DNA of 64,000 nt, taken from contig NC_054704.1 of the NCBI RefSeq assembly GCF_016097555.1, positions 81,105,952-81,169,951 of the forward strand. Direction: 5' to 3'. The stretch's first letter is position 1. Every line of letters begins with the position of its first letter. Position numbers and translations under genes: made by a program. Origin of the DNA: Gigantopelta aegis (lineage: Eukaryota > Mollusca > Gastropoda > Neomphalida > Peltospiridae). Below, piece by piece: positions 33,801-44,733 of this stretch. The notes beneath the pieces are model-generated. The model was not told the origin of the DNA and did no database searches. It was given only the letters and a program-made list of their open reading frames with translations.

Positions 33801-34440
33801 ACCTCTCTCCCGCCCACTGATAAATAAAGCAAATTAATTATCCTTCATACTTATACACATACGTTTTTTGGTGTGTGTGCTTTTCGACTTATGTTTCTAA
33901 TTGAAAACGTTCTAAATGTTCTGTGTCAAAATATTTATTGTCAGTAACGTATTTGTTTAATATATAGTCAAATCCTGGACGCAATTCCAAATGTTGTAAG
34001 GCAATGTCTCACCAGGTTCTCTTATTCGCGTGATTGTTGAAACATGTGTCGATTGTTACAGGTTGCTCCCCCGGGGACAGCCATCCAGTGGTACATAACA
34101 ACACCCCAGACCTAAGACAAACTCGGTGCTATTTTGATCTCCGTCCAAGAATTCCACACTAGAGGCGAGGAAGCGCTAATCTCTGTTGGCTCGCCACTAC
34201 AAAGGGCGGACCGAAACGACGACATTTAGGATGGGTGTTCAGTCAAACCGTTACTGAAACAAAACCCATTAAAACGCGGATCTGGTTACGATTCAAATGT
34301 CACTGAGGACTAAAACTTGTTTTCAAAAAAAAGAATTTCCTTCGCTTCCATCAACGCCCAGAATTCCTCCTTCCTCCATTTCCCCCCGTCTTACTTCGAG
34401 ACAACAATGGTTCTATTGACAGTTTGATTGAAACATATTT
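33801..34440. other. Unique DNA with a GC-richer middle, no firm gene
   Basis: The stretch 34040-34230 is GC-richer (GGTTGCTCCCCCGGGGACAG). Preceding it, GATTGTTACAG could act as an acceptor on the plus strand, but the frame closes after 17 codons and no donor is evident. Confidence 0.2.
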
Positions 34441-34840
34441 TATTGCATTTAACTTGGAAGGCCTTCTCATAGGCGTACGGGCTCTCAATTTGGTAAGAAG
34501 GGAGGGGAGGGGGCAGGCTAATTTTGTGCCCGAATTTAACGAAAATGCCCCAATCTGAATCACAATATTTATTCATATTAATGAGCATTGCTACCAAACA
34601 ACTAAATAGGGTTGCAAACGAATTCCTACGCATTTTTACATGGCTTACAACTAAAATTGTGGGCAAAATGATGGAAATACATGGTGAAAAGGTTTCAGGC
34701 CGGCTCATTTTGCTTGAATATCTCTTTCGTTTTTGCCCAAGTACGAGGATGTACTTCCAGCACGGGGTGGGGGTGGGGGGACTTGCCCCGCTCCTCCCCC
34801 GCTTATGTACACTCATATATAGGTGAAACGGTGGTGCATG
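34441..34840 (+). repeat. Dispersed G-rich repeat W, copy 1
   Basis: AATAGGGTTGCAAACGAATT, GGAAATACATGGTGAAAAGG, GCTCATTTTGCTTGAATATC and a GGGGTGGGGGTGGGGGGA tract recur in part at 53640-53860 and 61662-61815. The minus-strand 152-codon frame here is a by-product. Confidence 0.6.
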
Positions 34841-34898
34841 GTACAGCAAAGTGATGTCAGAAACGCTATACCATTGTAAACCTATTTAATATCTGTGT

Positions 34899-35202
34899 GG
34901 CGGGACGTAGCCCAGTGGTAAACCTTGATGCGCTGTCGGTTTGGGATCGATCCCCGTCGGTGGGCCAATTGGACTATTTCTCGTTCCAGCCAGTGGACCA
35001 CGACTGGTCTAACAAAGGCAGTGGTATCTGCTTTACTGTCTGTGGGATGGTGCATATAAACGATCCCTTGCTACTAATGGAAAAATGTTGCGGGTTTTCC
35101 CCCTTTAAGACTATATGTCAGAATAACCAAATGTATGACATCCAGTAGCCGATGATTAATAAATCAATATGCTCTAGTGGTGTCGTTAAACACAACAAAC
35201 TC
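34899..35202 (+). mobile_element. Full-length SINE, head A and tail B
   Basis: GGCGGGACGTAGCCCAGTGG, GGGATCGATCCCCGTCGGTG, core, and tail B ending GGTGTCGTTAAACACAACAA. Confidence 0.9.
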
Positions 35203-35479
35203 TTCTCTTTTTTCACTTAACATCTAATATGTGTTTTTAAAAATGATGATCAAATGACCTACCGTGTTTGTCTACCAGACCCAGAAGTGTTTTCCTTCTA
35301 GGATAAACCGGAGTTCCTTACTTCTTCGAGAGTTATACCCCCCACCATCTCACCGAGATTTCCTTTTATGTCCGCAACCTCATGTACTGGTCAGTATGGG
35401 ACAACTTCACGTTAGAAGAGCTTAAACTGAAAAATCATGAAATGTATGGGGCAAAAATAACACTTGAATAAATAAGTAA

Positions 35480-35730
35480 TTGAATTCAGACCCGTAGGAA
35501 CGACATCTGGAGTTGGAGGGAGGGAGGCACAGTCTGTATTGGGGTTGGGGGCACAAGCCAGATTTATATTTATTCATATAGAGTAGGAAAGAAACCCGTA
35601 CATTTTCGTCCTCGGCCCCGGATTTCCCCCCTTCCTGTTTCTAAGCGACTGGTATTTCATGCTGTAAAAAAAGGAATAATATGGGCTGTGGTACAAAAAA
35701 ATTTGGGGGGGGGGGGGGGGCAATTGACCA
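35480..35730 (+). repeat. G-rich repeat with CCCGTAGGAAC motif
   Basis: AGACCCGTAGGAACGACATC, then GGAGGGAGGGAGGC and a G-run at 35703-35720. CCCGTAGGAACCGGGG recurs at 38364, and the complement GTTCCTACGGACC at 60609, so these are members of one dispersed family. Confidence 0.5.
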
Positions 35731-35822
35731 TCGATTTTTGTAGGTTCTCTTTGGTAAAGCAATTTTTCACATTACATTTTGTTTGACACGACATTTTATA
35801 AGTAAGCCAGAAAAAAGAAAAA

Positions 35823-36103
35823 CGCTCTCAGCATGTTCTTATTTACAGTTATATGGCGTCGGACATATATGGATAAGGACCACACAGATTATGAGATAAT
35901 GAGAGAGGAAACCTGTTGCCGGCAGTACACGGGCTACTCTTTTCAATCAACACTATGATCTTTTCTGTGTACCACCCCACAGTCAGGATATATTCATTGT
36001 TACACCAGTTGTGGTGCACTGTTCGACAAATAGCCCCCAATGGGCCCACCGACGGAGATCAATCCCTGTACATTAAGCGATCGCTTTAACATTGGGGGGA
36101 ATC
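35823..36103 (-). mobile_element. Degraded SINE, tail A
   Basis: Tail A (CATATATGTCCGACGCCATA on the minus strand) and core are recognisable. The head is eroded (AATGTTAAAGCGATCGCTTA). Confidence 0.75.
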
Positions 36104-36177
36104 CAGCCATTTTATCATCAATACATAACACAATAAACTGGTTTTGTACAAAATGTCAATGTCAATCAGTCAATCGA

Positions 36178-36220
36178 TCCGTCGGTCGGTCGGTCGGTCG
36201 GTCGGTCAGTCAGTCAGTCT
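36178..36220 (+). repeat. (GGTC)n(AGTC)n microsatellite
   Basis: Six GGTC-type units followed by AGTC units. Confidence 0.9.
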
Positions 36221-36429
36221 CTCTTTCTGTGTGTCCGTTATTCTGGGGGTGGGGGTTCATTTGTGATTAAATAAATCTCTTTATAGTCTGTTTAGCCCAA
36301 ACATATTCCATTACCGCTGCCAGTAATACACAACAACTTAAATAACAAACTACACCTGCATGTTTTGGAATTGATTTCAGAAATGTATTGTTTACCGAAG
36401 ACCCTTTGATCAATAGAACAGAGAGATCA

Positions 36430-36795
36430 GAGATCTGATAAAAACCTGTGTTTGTTCTCAGATACGATCAACGGCCAGCCACTCCTGGCAGTCCAAAAAC
36501 ACCCACCAGAGGGCGTCGCGAGATCACCCGTTGCCTCACTGATGACGATTTCATTCCGCAAGTAGAAGTCGCCGGAAAGCCGATACTGTTTTTCCACCAT
36601 TCTCAGAGACACCGGAAAAACAGTGGAGAAAAGGATACGGGGATAGATACGTCGATTGCGATGCGTCCGGCTATCTGTTTCCTAGACTTAGAGAACAAGA
36701 GGAAGGAAAAAAATCTGGCTAACCTTTCGATTAGGAAACGGATTTGCGAAAGTGGTTTTGATTCAAAGACAATCGAGAGATCCGCCGATTGATGC
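36430..36795 (+). other. Possible coding exon or conserved block, unidentified
   Basis: GC-richer unique DNA. On the plus strand an acceptor-like TTTGTTCTCAG precedes an open frame that runs to 36792 (RPATPGSPKTPTRGRREITR, then CLTDDDFIPQVEVAGKPI). Its Pro/Ser/Thr and Asp-rich content looks protein-like. A possible donor is CCGCAA|GTAGAAG near 36560. The opposite strand also has a 61-codon frame. I recognise no family. Confidence 0.25.
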
Positions 36796-37000
36796 TGCGG
36801 TGCTCGGCGACTGATGGCGGAATATAATACTTGATACACAACACACACGTGCGAGTTCGATCATTAGTTGGGTCAAGTTCCCGCAGTGGGACCTACAGCA
36901 GTTCACTGCTAGATGTACGCCAGGCACACTTGCACGAGTTAAATTTAGTTCATTGGTTAGACTAGTGGCCGTATTAAGGCTGAAACAACTATGGTCAAGT

Positions 37001-37158
37001 AAAGTTTGTTTTATTTAACGACGCCACTAGAGCACATTGATTTTTTTTTATCTTTCATTGGCTATTGGACGTCAAACATATGGTCACTCTGACACAGTTT
37101 TTTTTAGAGGAAACCCGCTGTCGCCACATAGGCTACTCTTTTACGACAGGCAGCAAGA
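37001..37158 (-). mobile_element. SINE tail B fragment
   Basis: On the minus strand it runs from the core (GGCGACAGCGGGTTTCCTCT) to the tail end GGCGTCGTTAAATAAAACAA. The head is absent. Confidence 0.75.
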
Positions 37159-37278
37159 CATAATAAATTATATAGCAAGATTAAGAAAAACAATTCCCAC
37201 GGATATTGAAATATTCTACGCTAAAGGTCCCTTTACGAGAAACAAAGTCATATTAGTATTCTCCGTACTAAACTCTCT

Positions 37279-37297
37279 CACCCCCCCCCCCCCCCCC
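37279..37297 (+). repeat. Poly-C run
   Basis: Homopolymer of about 19 C. Confidence 0.9.
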
Positions 37298-37430
37298 ACA
37301 CCTCCAGTCAGTATTCTTCGGGGGTGAAAATACTACATTGCACCGGTACTCAGATGCGATCCTGGCATCTGGGAAAGTAAGGCCAGGTTTTGGGGCTATA
37401 GATATTCGGCTATATTCAAAGAAAGAAAGA

Positions 37431-37785
37431 AATGTTTTATTTAACGACGCACTTAACACATTTTTATTTACGGTTATATGGCGTCAGACATATGGTTAAG
37501 GACCACACAGATATTGAGACGAAACCCGCTGTCGCCACTACATGGGCTACTCTTTCCGATTAGCAGCAAGGGATCTTTTATTTGCGCTTCCCACAGGCAG
37601 GATAGCACAAACCATGGCCTTTGTTGAACCAGTTATGGATCACTGGTCGGTGCAAGTGGTTTACATCTAACCACTGAGCCTTGCGGAGCACTCACTCAGG
37701 GTTTGGAGTCGGTATCTGGATTAAAAATTCCATGCCTCGACTGGGATCCGAACCCAGTACCTACCAGCCTATAGTTCGCTGTCGA
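37431..37785 (-). mobile_element. Chimeric SINE: head C joined to tail A
   Basis: On the minus strand head C (CTGGGTTCGGATCCCAGTCG, then CCTGAGTGAGTGCTCCGC) is followed by the core and by tail A (CCGTAAATAAAAATGTG, GTCGTTAAATAAAACATT). Head C is elsewhere joined to tail B (29260, 44434). The same head C-tail A arrangement is at 50947-51327. Confidence 0.88.
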
Positions 37786-37910
37786 CATTAGATCCAGTAG
37801 TATTAGATACTATTAGATCATGCACAGATATTTTACATTTATGCACATTTAAATACATATGTTTACAAATGTCAAAAAGCGATTCTGTTCGCACACTTCT
37901 TTAAGTTAAC

Positions 37911-38128
37911 GGTGTAACAAAGGCCGTGTTATGTACTATCCTCTCTGTGGTATGGTGCATATAATAATATCACATAACAGATCCCTTGCTGCTAATCGAA
38001 AACAGTAGCCCATGAAGTGGCGACAGCTTCTTCTCTCAATATCTGTGTGGTCCTTAAGTTAACCATATGTCCGACGCCATATAACCGTAAATAAAATGTG
38101 TTGCGTGCGTCGTTAAATAAAACATTTG
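37911..38128 (+). mobile_element. SINE, tail A, 5' truncated
   Basis: It starts in the core (AACAAAGGCCGTGTTATGTA) and ends CGTCGTTAAATAAAACATTT. A short duplication interrupts the core near 37960. Confidence 0.85.
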
Positions 38129-38874
38129 TTTCCTACCTTCTTTAAGTTAAACTATATCCAGAAGAATGTATGTAGTATCGCTTTGACATCAATATGCATA
38201 TTAAAAAGTCACAGCTTTGTTGACGTCACGCCAAAGCATTGTTGACGTCACGTGAAAGGAATGTTAAAATGTTTATGGTAACGTTTCCGACTATTTTCAT
38301 TACTTCACGGAAAATGTCAAAATACCATTCAAATGCGTACCCCAGCACCCACTTCTCACAGGCCCGTAGGAACCGGGGAGAGTGGGGATAGGTACCCCCA
38401 GTTGGAGGACAAAAATACATATTATTTTTTGTCATATTCTATATAAATAAAGAAAACAATTTGGCTTATCCACCCAAAAACCCCCACACCAACAACCAAA
38501 ATAAACAAAAGAAACCAACATTGCCTCCTCCACTACTGATTGTGCTCTACCTCCACAACTCCAAAATGTCGTCTCTACGGTCTTGCCTTGATCCGTACCT
38601 GACGGGGAATAAAGGTAGCGCGGGACTAGGTACAGTAACAATCCATTGTCCGTAAACAGCGAGCTTGATGATACAAAGAATATCAAGTACATAGGTCTCA
38701 CTAAACAGATGCCATCTACCATTGAAATCCATGTTAAATTGGCAATAGAACGGGTTCTCGTTGGCACTAACAACATACACCATTGCGAACATACATTATA
38801 TAAGCATTTATTTTCACTCCAAAATTGAGAACATTTCCCTCTCAGATTTTTGCTATATTACCGCATCTAGCTGT
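38129..38874. other. Unique DNA, no gene seen
   Basis: It includes the tandem pair TTGTTGACGTCACG (38217 and 38240 regions) with TGACGTCA palindromes, and a CCCGTAGGAAC repeat piece at 38364. No exon recognised. Confidence 0.35.
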
Positions 38875-38990
38875 TAGTCCAGTAAAAATATGACTGAACC
38901 TAGAATAAATTGCAACAGATTTTGTTGTTGTATATTGTTAAAATGACCGCACTGAACATTATTTCCAAAATCTACCGAAATCTGACACAA

Positions 38991-39042
38991 GAAAAGGTGC
39001 TAATTAGCATAAATCCAATATGGCTGCCAAAACAAAATTTGA
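38991..39042 (+). repeat. 52-bp direct repeat flanking the nested insert, left copy
   Basis: Identical to 41632-41683 over all 52 bp, beginning GAAAAGGTGCTAATTAGCAT. Only one copy is expected in the uninterrupted arm, so it behaves as an unusually long target duplication. Confidence 0.85.
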
Positions 39043-39149
39043 TGATGATGATGATGATAACTAGTTTAACGTGCCCATATACCACTAGGGTTTCGAACAC
39101 GCCCATCCCGAGTCCGACCTCCGATAAGATCGGTGGCATGACTCGGGAT

Positions 39150-39152
<3 letters not shown>

Positions 39153-39180
<28 letters not shown>
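39153..39180 (+). repeat. Poly-G run of about 28
   Basis: Homopolymer within the retroposon-like insert; length likely variable. Confidence 0.9.
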
Positions 39181-39366
39181 TGAACATTTTGAAAATAGCA
39201 ATTAGTAAAAAAAAATAATAGAATAAATAAAAAAATAAAAAGGTTACAAGCCAAAAATAAAAAGAATTGACTGCTCGGCCGAATATTTATATAATTTGGA
39301 GCATTTTAGAAGGACAGTCCGAAATTAAATAAGATAATGAAGAGAGGATCGGACTATTTAATAATA

Positions 39367-40868
39367 TATACTCTTCAAAAGAAGAAACGCAAAACCACAT
39401 TGTCGTAACATTTGGAGAATTGATTTAATTATTGAATGGTGAGTCCGATAATTACCAAATGTTGCAGGATTGTTCACAATTCACTCTAGTCCATTGTGAG
39501 TAAGTGATAGGACACACCACCAAGGTCAAGGTCATCTGGAGTCAATACCGGGTGTGGCCTCCGCGTGTGTTGACAACTGCCTGGCACCGCCTGCCCATTG
39601 AAGCAACCAGAGTACGGATGACGTCCCGGGGGATGGTGGCCCACTCGGCCTGCAAGGCTGCTGCCAGCTCGGGCAGGGTCTGGGGCTGTGGTTGTCGCTG
39701 TCCGAAGCGTCGGTCCAACTCGTCCCATAGATGCTTAATTGGGTTCAAATCCGGTGATATCGATGGCCAAGGAAGGACATTAATGTTGTTGTTCTGTAGG
39801 AAAGCCGTTGTGAGACGTGCTGTGTGAGGCCTGGCGTTGTCATGTTGGAACACTGCGTTGGCGTTGGCCATAACTGGAACGATGTGTGGCCGGAGGATCT
39901 GGTCAATGTAGCCCTGTGCATTCAGGTTGCCCTGCACGTGGACCAGGTCAGTTCTGCCAGTGTGTGAGATGGCTGCCCACACCATGACACTATCCCCGCC
40001 GAATCTGTCCACTTCCTGCACGCAGTTTGCCGCATAACGTTCACCACGACGCCTAAACACGCGACATCTTCCATCATGACGTCGGAGCAGAAATCGGGAC
40101 TCGTCACTGAACCACACCTGTCTCCATCGCAGTTGAGGCCATTGTCGATGAATCTGGCACCACTGCAGTCGGAGTCGACGGTGTTGTGGTGTTAAGATGA
40201 CACCTCGAACTGGACGTCTGGCACGAATTCCTACCTCACGTAGGCGGTTCCGTACGGTCTGGTCGGATATCCTGCGCAAACCTGGTATTGCTGCGGCTGT
40301 GGAGGTGGCAGTAGTCAATCGTTCCCGAAGGTGGCGTACCCGGATGTAGCGGTCCTGCCCGGGGGTAGTGACCCGTGGTCGACCGGATCTAGGGAGGTCA
40401 CGTGTTGATCCATGTTGCTGGTAACGGTCCCACAGTCTGGAGATGGTGCTTGGGGACACATGGAATGCCCTGGCAACGGCCGTTCTGGATTCGCCTGCGT
40501 CTAGTCGGCCGATGGCATTGTTTCTCTGCGGTTCACTGAGACGTGGCATGTCCTGGATTGTCAACTGTCGGCCAGATACAGAGGCCAGGCAAGCGAACAC
40601 CCTGCACTTTTATACTGTCGGTGTTCATGTTGCACGTGCAGACAACGCACGTGCAGTGGTGACATGGTTTGCACGTGGCTGCGTTTTTGCGAATATTCAC
40701 ATTTTGGAACTTTATTGTACAGTAGCTGCGTTTTATCGAATGTAACCGTGGGAATGTGTTTGGGACATGCAATGACCTTATATTCACAAAGCATGAACCG
40801 GTAGGAAACATAAAATCGGAGTTATAACCCATTTGTACCCTTTTGCGTTTCTTTTTTTGAAGAGTATA
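39367..40868 (-). mobile_element. Tc1/mariner transposon, copy 1, with 28-bp TIRs
   Basis: The termini are TATACTCTTCAAAAGAAGAA on the left and the complement of TATACTCTTCAAAAAAAGAA on the right. They match over 28 bp with one mismatch, and TA is at the ends. The length is about 1.5 kb with one intact transposase frame on the minus strand. A second copy is at 55250-56735. Confidence 0.95.
39542..40549 (-). CDS. Tc1/mariner-like transposase, intact frame but catalytic Glu replaced
   Basis: Cut-and-paste transposase. The open frame has 352 codons; I prefer the second Met (MPRLSEPQR), the usual Tc1 start, giving 335. Numbered from the first Met: a helix-turn-helix domain at about 26-62, the GRPR hinge near 73-76, a second DNA-binding helix set at about 111-126, and the DDE domain with Asp166 (FSDESRF) and Asp254 (HDNARPHTA). 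The third acidic residue, expected 34 residues later in SPDLNPIE, is Lys289 (NPIKHLW). Asp203 replaces a Gly conserved in the sister copy (GGGSVMVW). It is therefore probably inactive despite the full-length frame. Its neighbours are only the terminal repeats. Confidence 0.93.
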   Translation of the reverse strand: MPRLSEPQRNNAIGRLDAGESRTAVARAFHVSPSTISRLWDRYQQHGSTRDLPRSGRPRVTTPGQDRYIRVRHLRERLTTATSTAAAIPGLRRISDQTVRNRLREVGIRARRPVRGVILTPQHRRLRLQWCQIHRQWPQLRWRQVWFSDESRFLLRRHDGRCRVFRRRGERYAANCVQEVDRFGGDSVMVWAAISHTGRTDLVHVQGNLNAQGYIDQILRPHIVPVMANANAVFQHDNARPHTARLTTAFLQNNNINVLPWPSISPDLNPIKHLWDELDRRFGQRQPQPQTLPELAAALQAEWATIPRDVIRTLVASMGRRCQAVVNTRGGHTRY

Positions 40869-41631
40869 TTTTAAAAAAGAAGTAATTTCGACATAAAATT
40901 TTGAACGCAGACCTAAAAGTTTAAAGTCCGATCGATATGTCCACGCGAATGGCCTCGTTAAGGCCGTTTGGGTGCACAGCTTAAAGGGACGAGATGGGTT
41001 GCATCCCGTCAAGAAAACCCCTAGATTGACAGTCGATAGACGTTGAAGTTGTAGTGCTGTGCTGAAATACAGATCTTGAGAAGCCGGATCCGTCAGAACG
41101 AGAGAGAATATCAGACTAGGGTATAGTCCAGTCGTCATGGGTTGGTATAGTGGTGCGGACGGGCCCGACTCCCAAGGATACGAGATGGTATCACTATAAA
41201 GCAAGGTAAAGTCTAGAAAAAGAGTAGTAGGGGCCGACCCCGCTTCCTGTTTCTTCTTAGAGTGGGGCGGTCAATCTTCCAGTGCTGCTTGGACAGGTTC
41301 GGACATGTAGAGACTAAACGCGAACAACCGTGGCGTTCTGCAGAATGGCCGGCATACGAGACACGATAAAAACAAGTCGACAGTCAGACGGAGAAATGAC
41401 GTGGAGGCAAGGAATCTCGCTAAAAAAGAATCCAACCTGGTGGTGCAGGCTGTCGAAACGAGAAGCGTTCCAGCGTTCAATCAATTCCAATGGCCGCATA
41501 CATCCCAGTAGAAAACTTCATTTCGCTGACAAAAACAATGAAATGAAGGACCCCCAAGTCGAGCACACGAAAGCACGTGCAGTGTGCATAAGCGAAACAA
41601 ACACGTCTTACCGCGTGGAGCTCCAGACTGG

Positions 41632-41683
41632 GAAAAGGTGCTAATTAGCATAAATCCAATATGGCTGCCAAAACAAAATTTGA
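41632..41683 (+). repeat. 52-bp direct repeat flanking the nested insert, right copy
   Basis: Identical to 38991-39042; the left arm of the long-inverted-repeat element resumes here. Confidence 0.85.
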
Positions 41684-41763
41684 GGCCCTATATCTCCTAA
41701 ACGGTTGATTTTAGACCCCATAACTGTATTATAAGTAGATAGGAAAATATGATACTAAAGAAT

Positions 41764-41876
<113 letters not shown>

Positions 41877-41899
41877 TTAAATATAGCGTGACGCACCTA

Positions 41900-41926
41900 T
41901 GACGTCATGACGCAAATATGACGTCA
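41900..41926. promoter_or_regulatory. Two CRE-like TGACGTCA palindromes
   Basis: TGACGTCA at 41900-41907 and 41919-41926; one is kept in the opposite arm at 45320-45327. This is the consensus site of CREB/ATF factors. Function here is not shown. Confidence 0.3.
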
Positions 41927-42489
41927 TATTGTGTCATCAAGACTCAAAATGGATCATATTTAAGATAAAAACGTATAGTTTCCAGCAGATACGCTACTAT
42001 AATCTTAAATTTACCCATGAATTTATTAATAATTCTTAATACTTAATGATATAATATCACAAATGATAGGCAGGATGATAACATGTACTGTCAGGTTAAG
42101 ATATAATGTCTTGGAGGAAAACAAATGTCTCAAATAATGCCACGAATTTCATATATTTCCTGATGTGCTATCTAAAATAATATCATCAGACAATTTATGT
42201 TGTATTTGATCAACAAAGCAATTCAAATCATGATAGTTACACAACTAGCATCTACCAAAATAGTTTGGCTACTGACGCCTTTGGAATTACCACATACATG
42301 CCTCCATCTTGTGAGGAGTTCATGTTTTATGTTCAAAATTTTATTTTATTTTTGTAAGAGTGATCTCCAGTTTCTGACTTCAGACCATCCTCTTTTCCCA
42401 CCCAGTTTAGCACCTGATAGCATAGCTGATAATTGTGACACTTGGCTGCTTCACCAATAAAATAAAAAAGAGTACCAGTGAGGTACATG

Positions 42490-42871
42490 ATACGCCCGTC
42501 AGGAGAAAACCATAGATATTAATGAATATGATACGGGTATGATTCAAGTCTAATTATGTGAAATGTTTGCAATGGGATGGATGAACAGTAAACGATCCTG
42601 ACTTCTGCAAATGCTAAACAAGATTTTCCTATGATGTTCAGACTATAGACAAATCATTTGATTTATTTGTATCACAGTGACCTAGTAATTGTATGTGACA
42701 CACCACCATCCCAAGTTGTTCTTACATTTGAGGTGTGATGGTCCTGTATGCATCTGTATGCAAGTTATGGTCCGGACAAGAAAAATTTAACAGACGGACG
42801 TACAGACGGATGAACATACATACGGACGGACAACGCCATACCATAATACGACCCATCATAGACGGGCGTAT
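42490..42871. mobile_element. MITE with ATACGCCCGTC / GACGGGCGTAT ends
   Basis: Perfect 11-bp terminal inverted repeats bound 382 bp with no coding frame. The interior ends with a run of ACGGACG-type units (42795-42832). From memory, elements with this ACGGACGGACAACGCCATA-like segment next to GACGGGCGTAT are common in molluscs. Confidence 0.7.
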
Positions 42872-44420
42872 ATATAAAAAACTTCTTTAGTATTGCACTT
42901 TTCATATTACAAATAATATTGAGGTTGTATGACTACAAATTTCCTGTATATAAAATGTAGATGACAAATTTGCTCACCAAATTAACCCTCAAGAAAATAT
43001 TGTCCCAAACCAGATACAAGTACAAGCTGTCAATATTTTCAAAATAAAATTTAAAAATCGGTTCCTGTCTTTTCATGGTAGCAATGTATGTTAGTGTCAT
43101 CACCAATGAGATGTGTAATTTCAGTGAAATATCAACTCCAGTCTGTACGAACAAAAGGTTAGTGCCTTGATCTGTCACTCCCTAGAACAACACACCCTTC
43201 CTGACCTGTCTTGCAGGAGGACCACCCGCTCAAGACTGGCATGACAAATTAAAATTTGCACAAAACACAACTCATTGGATATATTTACATACAGCTCTGA
43301 TGGCGTGTATTCTTCCTCAGGTGTTCGCGAAAGATGAGCATATCTTCCCACAACTCTGACACCCAACAGAAACGCATCCTTCAGTTATCACATCTGTTGT
43401 TGACATCTTACTGATGAAAAATATGTACAATATGTTTACCAAAACAAAATAAAAAGGTTGGTACAAAATCAAAATAGTGTAGCTATAGTATCGGACATAA
43501 TTTTAGCCAGTGATGAGTCACCATGTCTATCATAAAACCTTTGGAAAGCATTAATGGGTCTTTGAATATCATAACCTTGATTAAACAACTTTCGTACAAA
43601 AGGTATATGGCGTTCTTTGAAATTGGAAAATAATAAGCATGCCCTAAGGTATATTTTAGAAGCAGACACCAGAAACAATAATGAATATTGCTTAACACAA
43701 AGGGTAAACTGACTATTGGAACACTAAACACATCCCTTTTGTAAAACATCTTAGTTTGACATTTTGAATCTTTGTAGTGTCCAAGTTATCAAAATGTTGA
43801 TGACTGATGGCTTAACTACACATTGGCTACAGAGTGTCAAACAAATGTAGGTACATTAACAATAACCATACCAGTATAAACGGTGGACAGTTAAATTAAT
43901 ACAAAGTAAGTAGCCATGTAAAAATATAAATATCACAAGTAAGTATATTAACAATTTAAAATTTTAAATTCAAGGTGGAACAGAAAAGATTCCACCACAT
44001 TTCTTCTATTAAATATATATTTTTAGCTTGCTTGAGATGATGGCACCCAAACCAAAATGTGGCAGACCAAGGTTTTAGTACATATACAGGGGCATCAACT
44101 AAATGTGCAATATATCACAGGCGTTCAAATGCGGATGCCATGCCAAAATTCCCTCCTTACTGCTGAACCTGTTTACCATAAAAATAAAGAAAAGATAATA
44201 TTTTGGGCTAGGTCAAACATGATCTTTATATTTTAGTTAAATTTGACATCTAGGTATCTGGTTTGGGTAAAACGTACTCCTCGTCTTCTCAGTCTTATAC
44301 ATTTGTGGTTGTGGTACCACCTCGAGATTATTTGTAATTGGGAAAGGTGCACCACTTAATGTTGATAGGTACACTGTGGAAGAAAAATCTCCCTCTAACA
44401 TCTGATGCAGCCAGGTATTA
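42872..44420. other. Interior of the long-inverted-repeat element
   Basis: AT-rich. Minus-strand frames of 60-90 codons occur (43175-43366 and 43469-43749) but show no motif I recognise. They may be remnants of a transposon-encoded protein. Confidence 0.3.
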
Positions 44421-44433
44421 CACTTACCATGTA

Positions 44434-44733
44434 AAGTTTATTTTATTTAACGACGCCACTAGAGCACATTGATTTTTTATCTTATTATCGGCTATTGGTC
44501 GTCAAACATATGGCCATTCTGACACTTTTGCACAAACCATGGCCTTTGTTGAAACAGTTATGGATCACTGGTCGGTGCAAGTGGTTTACATCTACCCATT
44601 GAGCTTTGCGGAGCACTCACTCAGGGTTTGGAGTCGGTATCTGGATTAAAATCCCATGCCTCGGCTGGGATCCGAACTCAGTACCTACCAGCCTGTATAC
44701 CAATGGCCTAACCACGACGCCATCGAGGCCGGT
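44434..44733 (-). mobile_element. SINE, head C and tail B, with 13-bp TSD
   Basis: Minus-strand head GGCCTCGATGGCGTCGTGGT, B-box-like GTTCGGATCCCAGC, linker CCTGAGTGAGTGCTCCGC, and tail ending GGCGTCGTTAAATAAAATAA. Part of the core is deleted. The direct repeat CACTTACCATGTA occurs at 44421-44433 and 44734-44746. It is inserted in the right arm of the long-inverted-repeat element. Confidence 0.93.

Larger units (their letters stand above)
39043..41631 (-). mobile_element. Retroposon-like insert with (TCA)n tail, carrying a Tc1 element
   Basis: The insert lies between perfect 52-bp direct repeats. Read on the minus strand it ends GTTAAACTAGTTATCATCATC, a simple-repeat tail like those of some SINEs and LINEs, with a B-box-like GTTCGAAACCC about 40 bp before. 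Removing the Tc1 element leaves about 1.1 kb with no reverse-transcriptase frame. A G-run at 39153-39180 lies inside. It could be a 5'-truncated LINE 3' region or a long SINE-like unit. Confidence 0.5.

Noticed and set aside
34391-34849. 152-codon minus-strand frame
   Set aside because: It lies in dispersed repeat W, which recurs without a conserved frame.
40533-41204. 223-codon minus-strand frame next to the Tc1 transposase
   Set aside because: It spans the Tc1 terminal repeat and flanking insert and overlaps the transposase start in another frame; no motif is recognisable.
43469-43749. Two overlapping minus-strand frames inside the long-inverted-repeat element as a transposase or reverse-transcriptase end
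   Set aside because: The pieces look protein-like but match no motif I can name, so no function is assigned.
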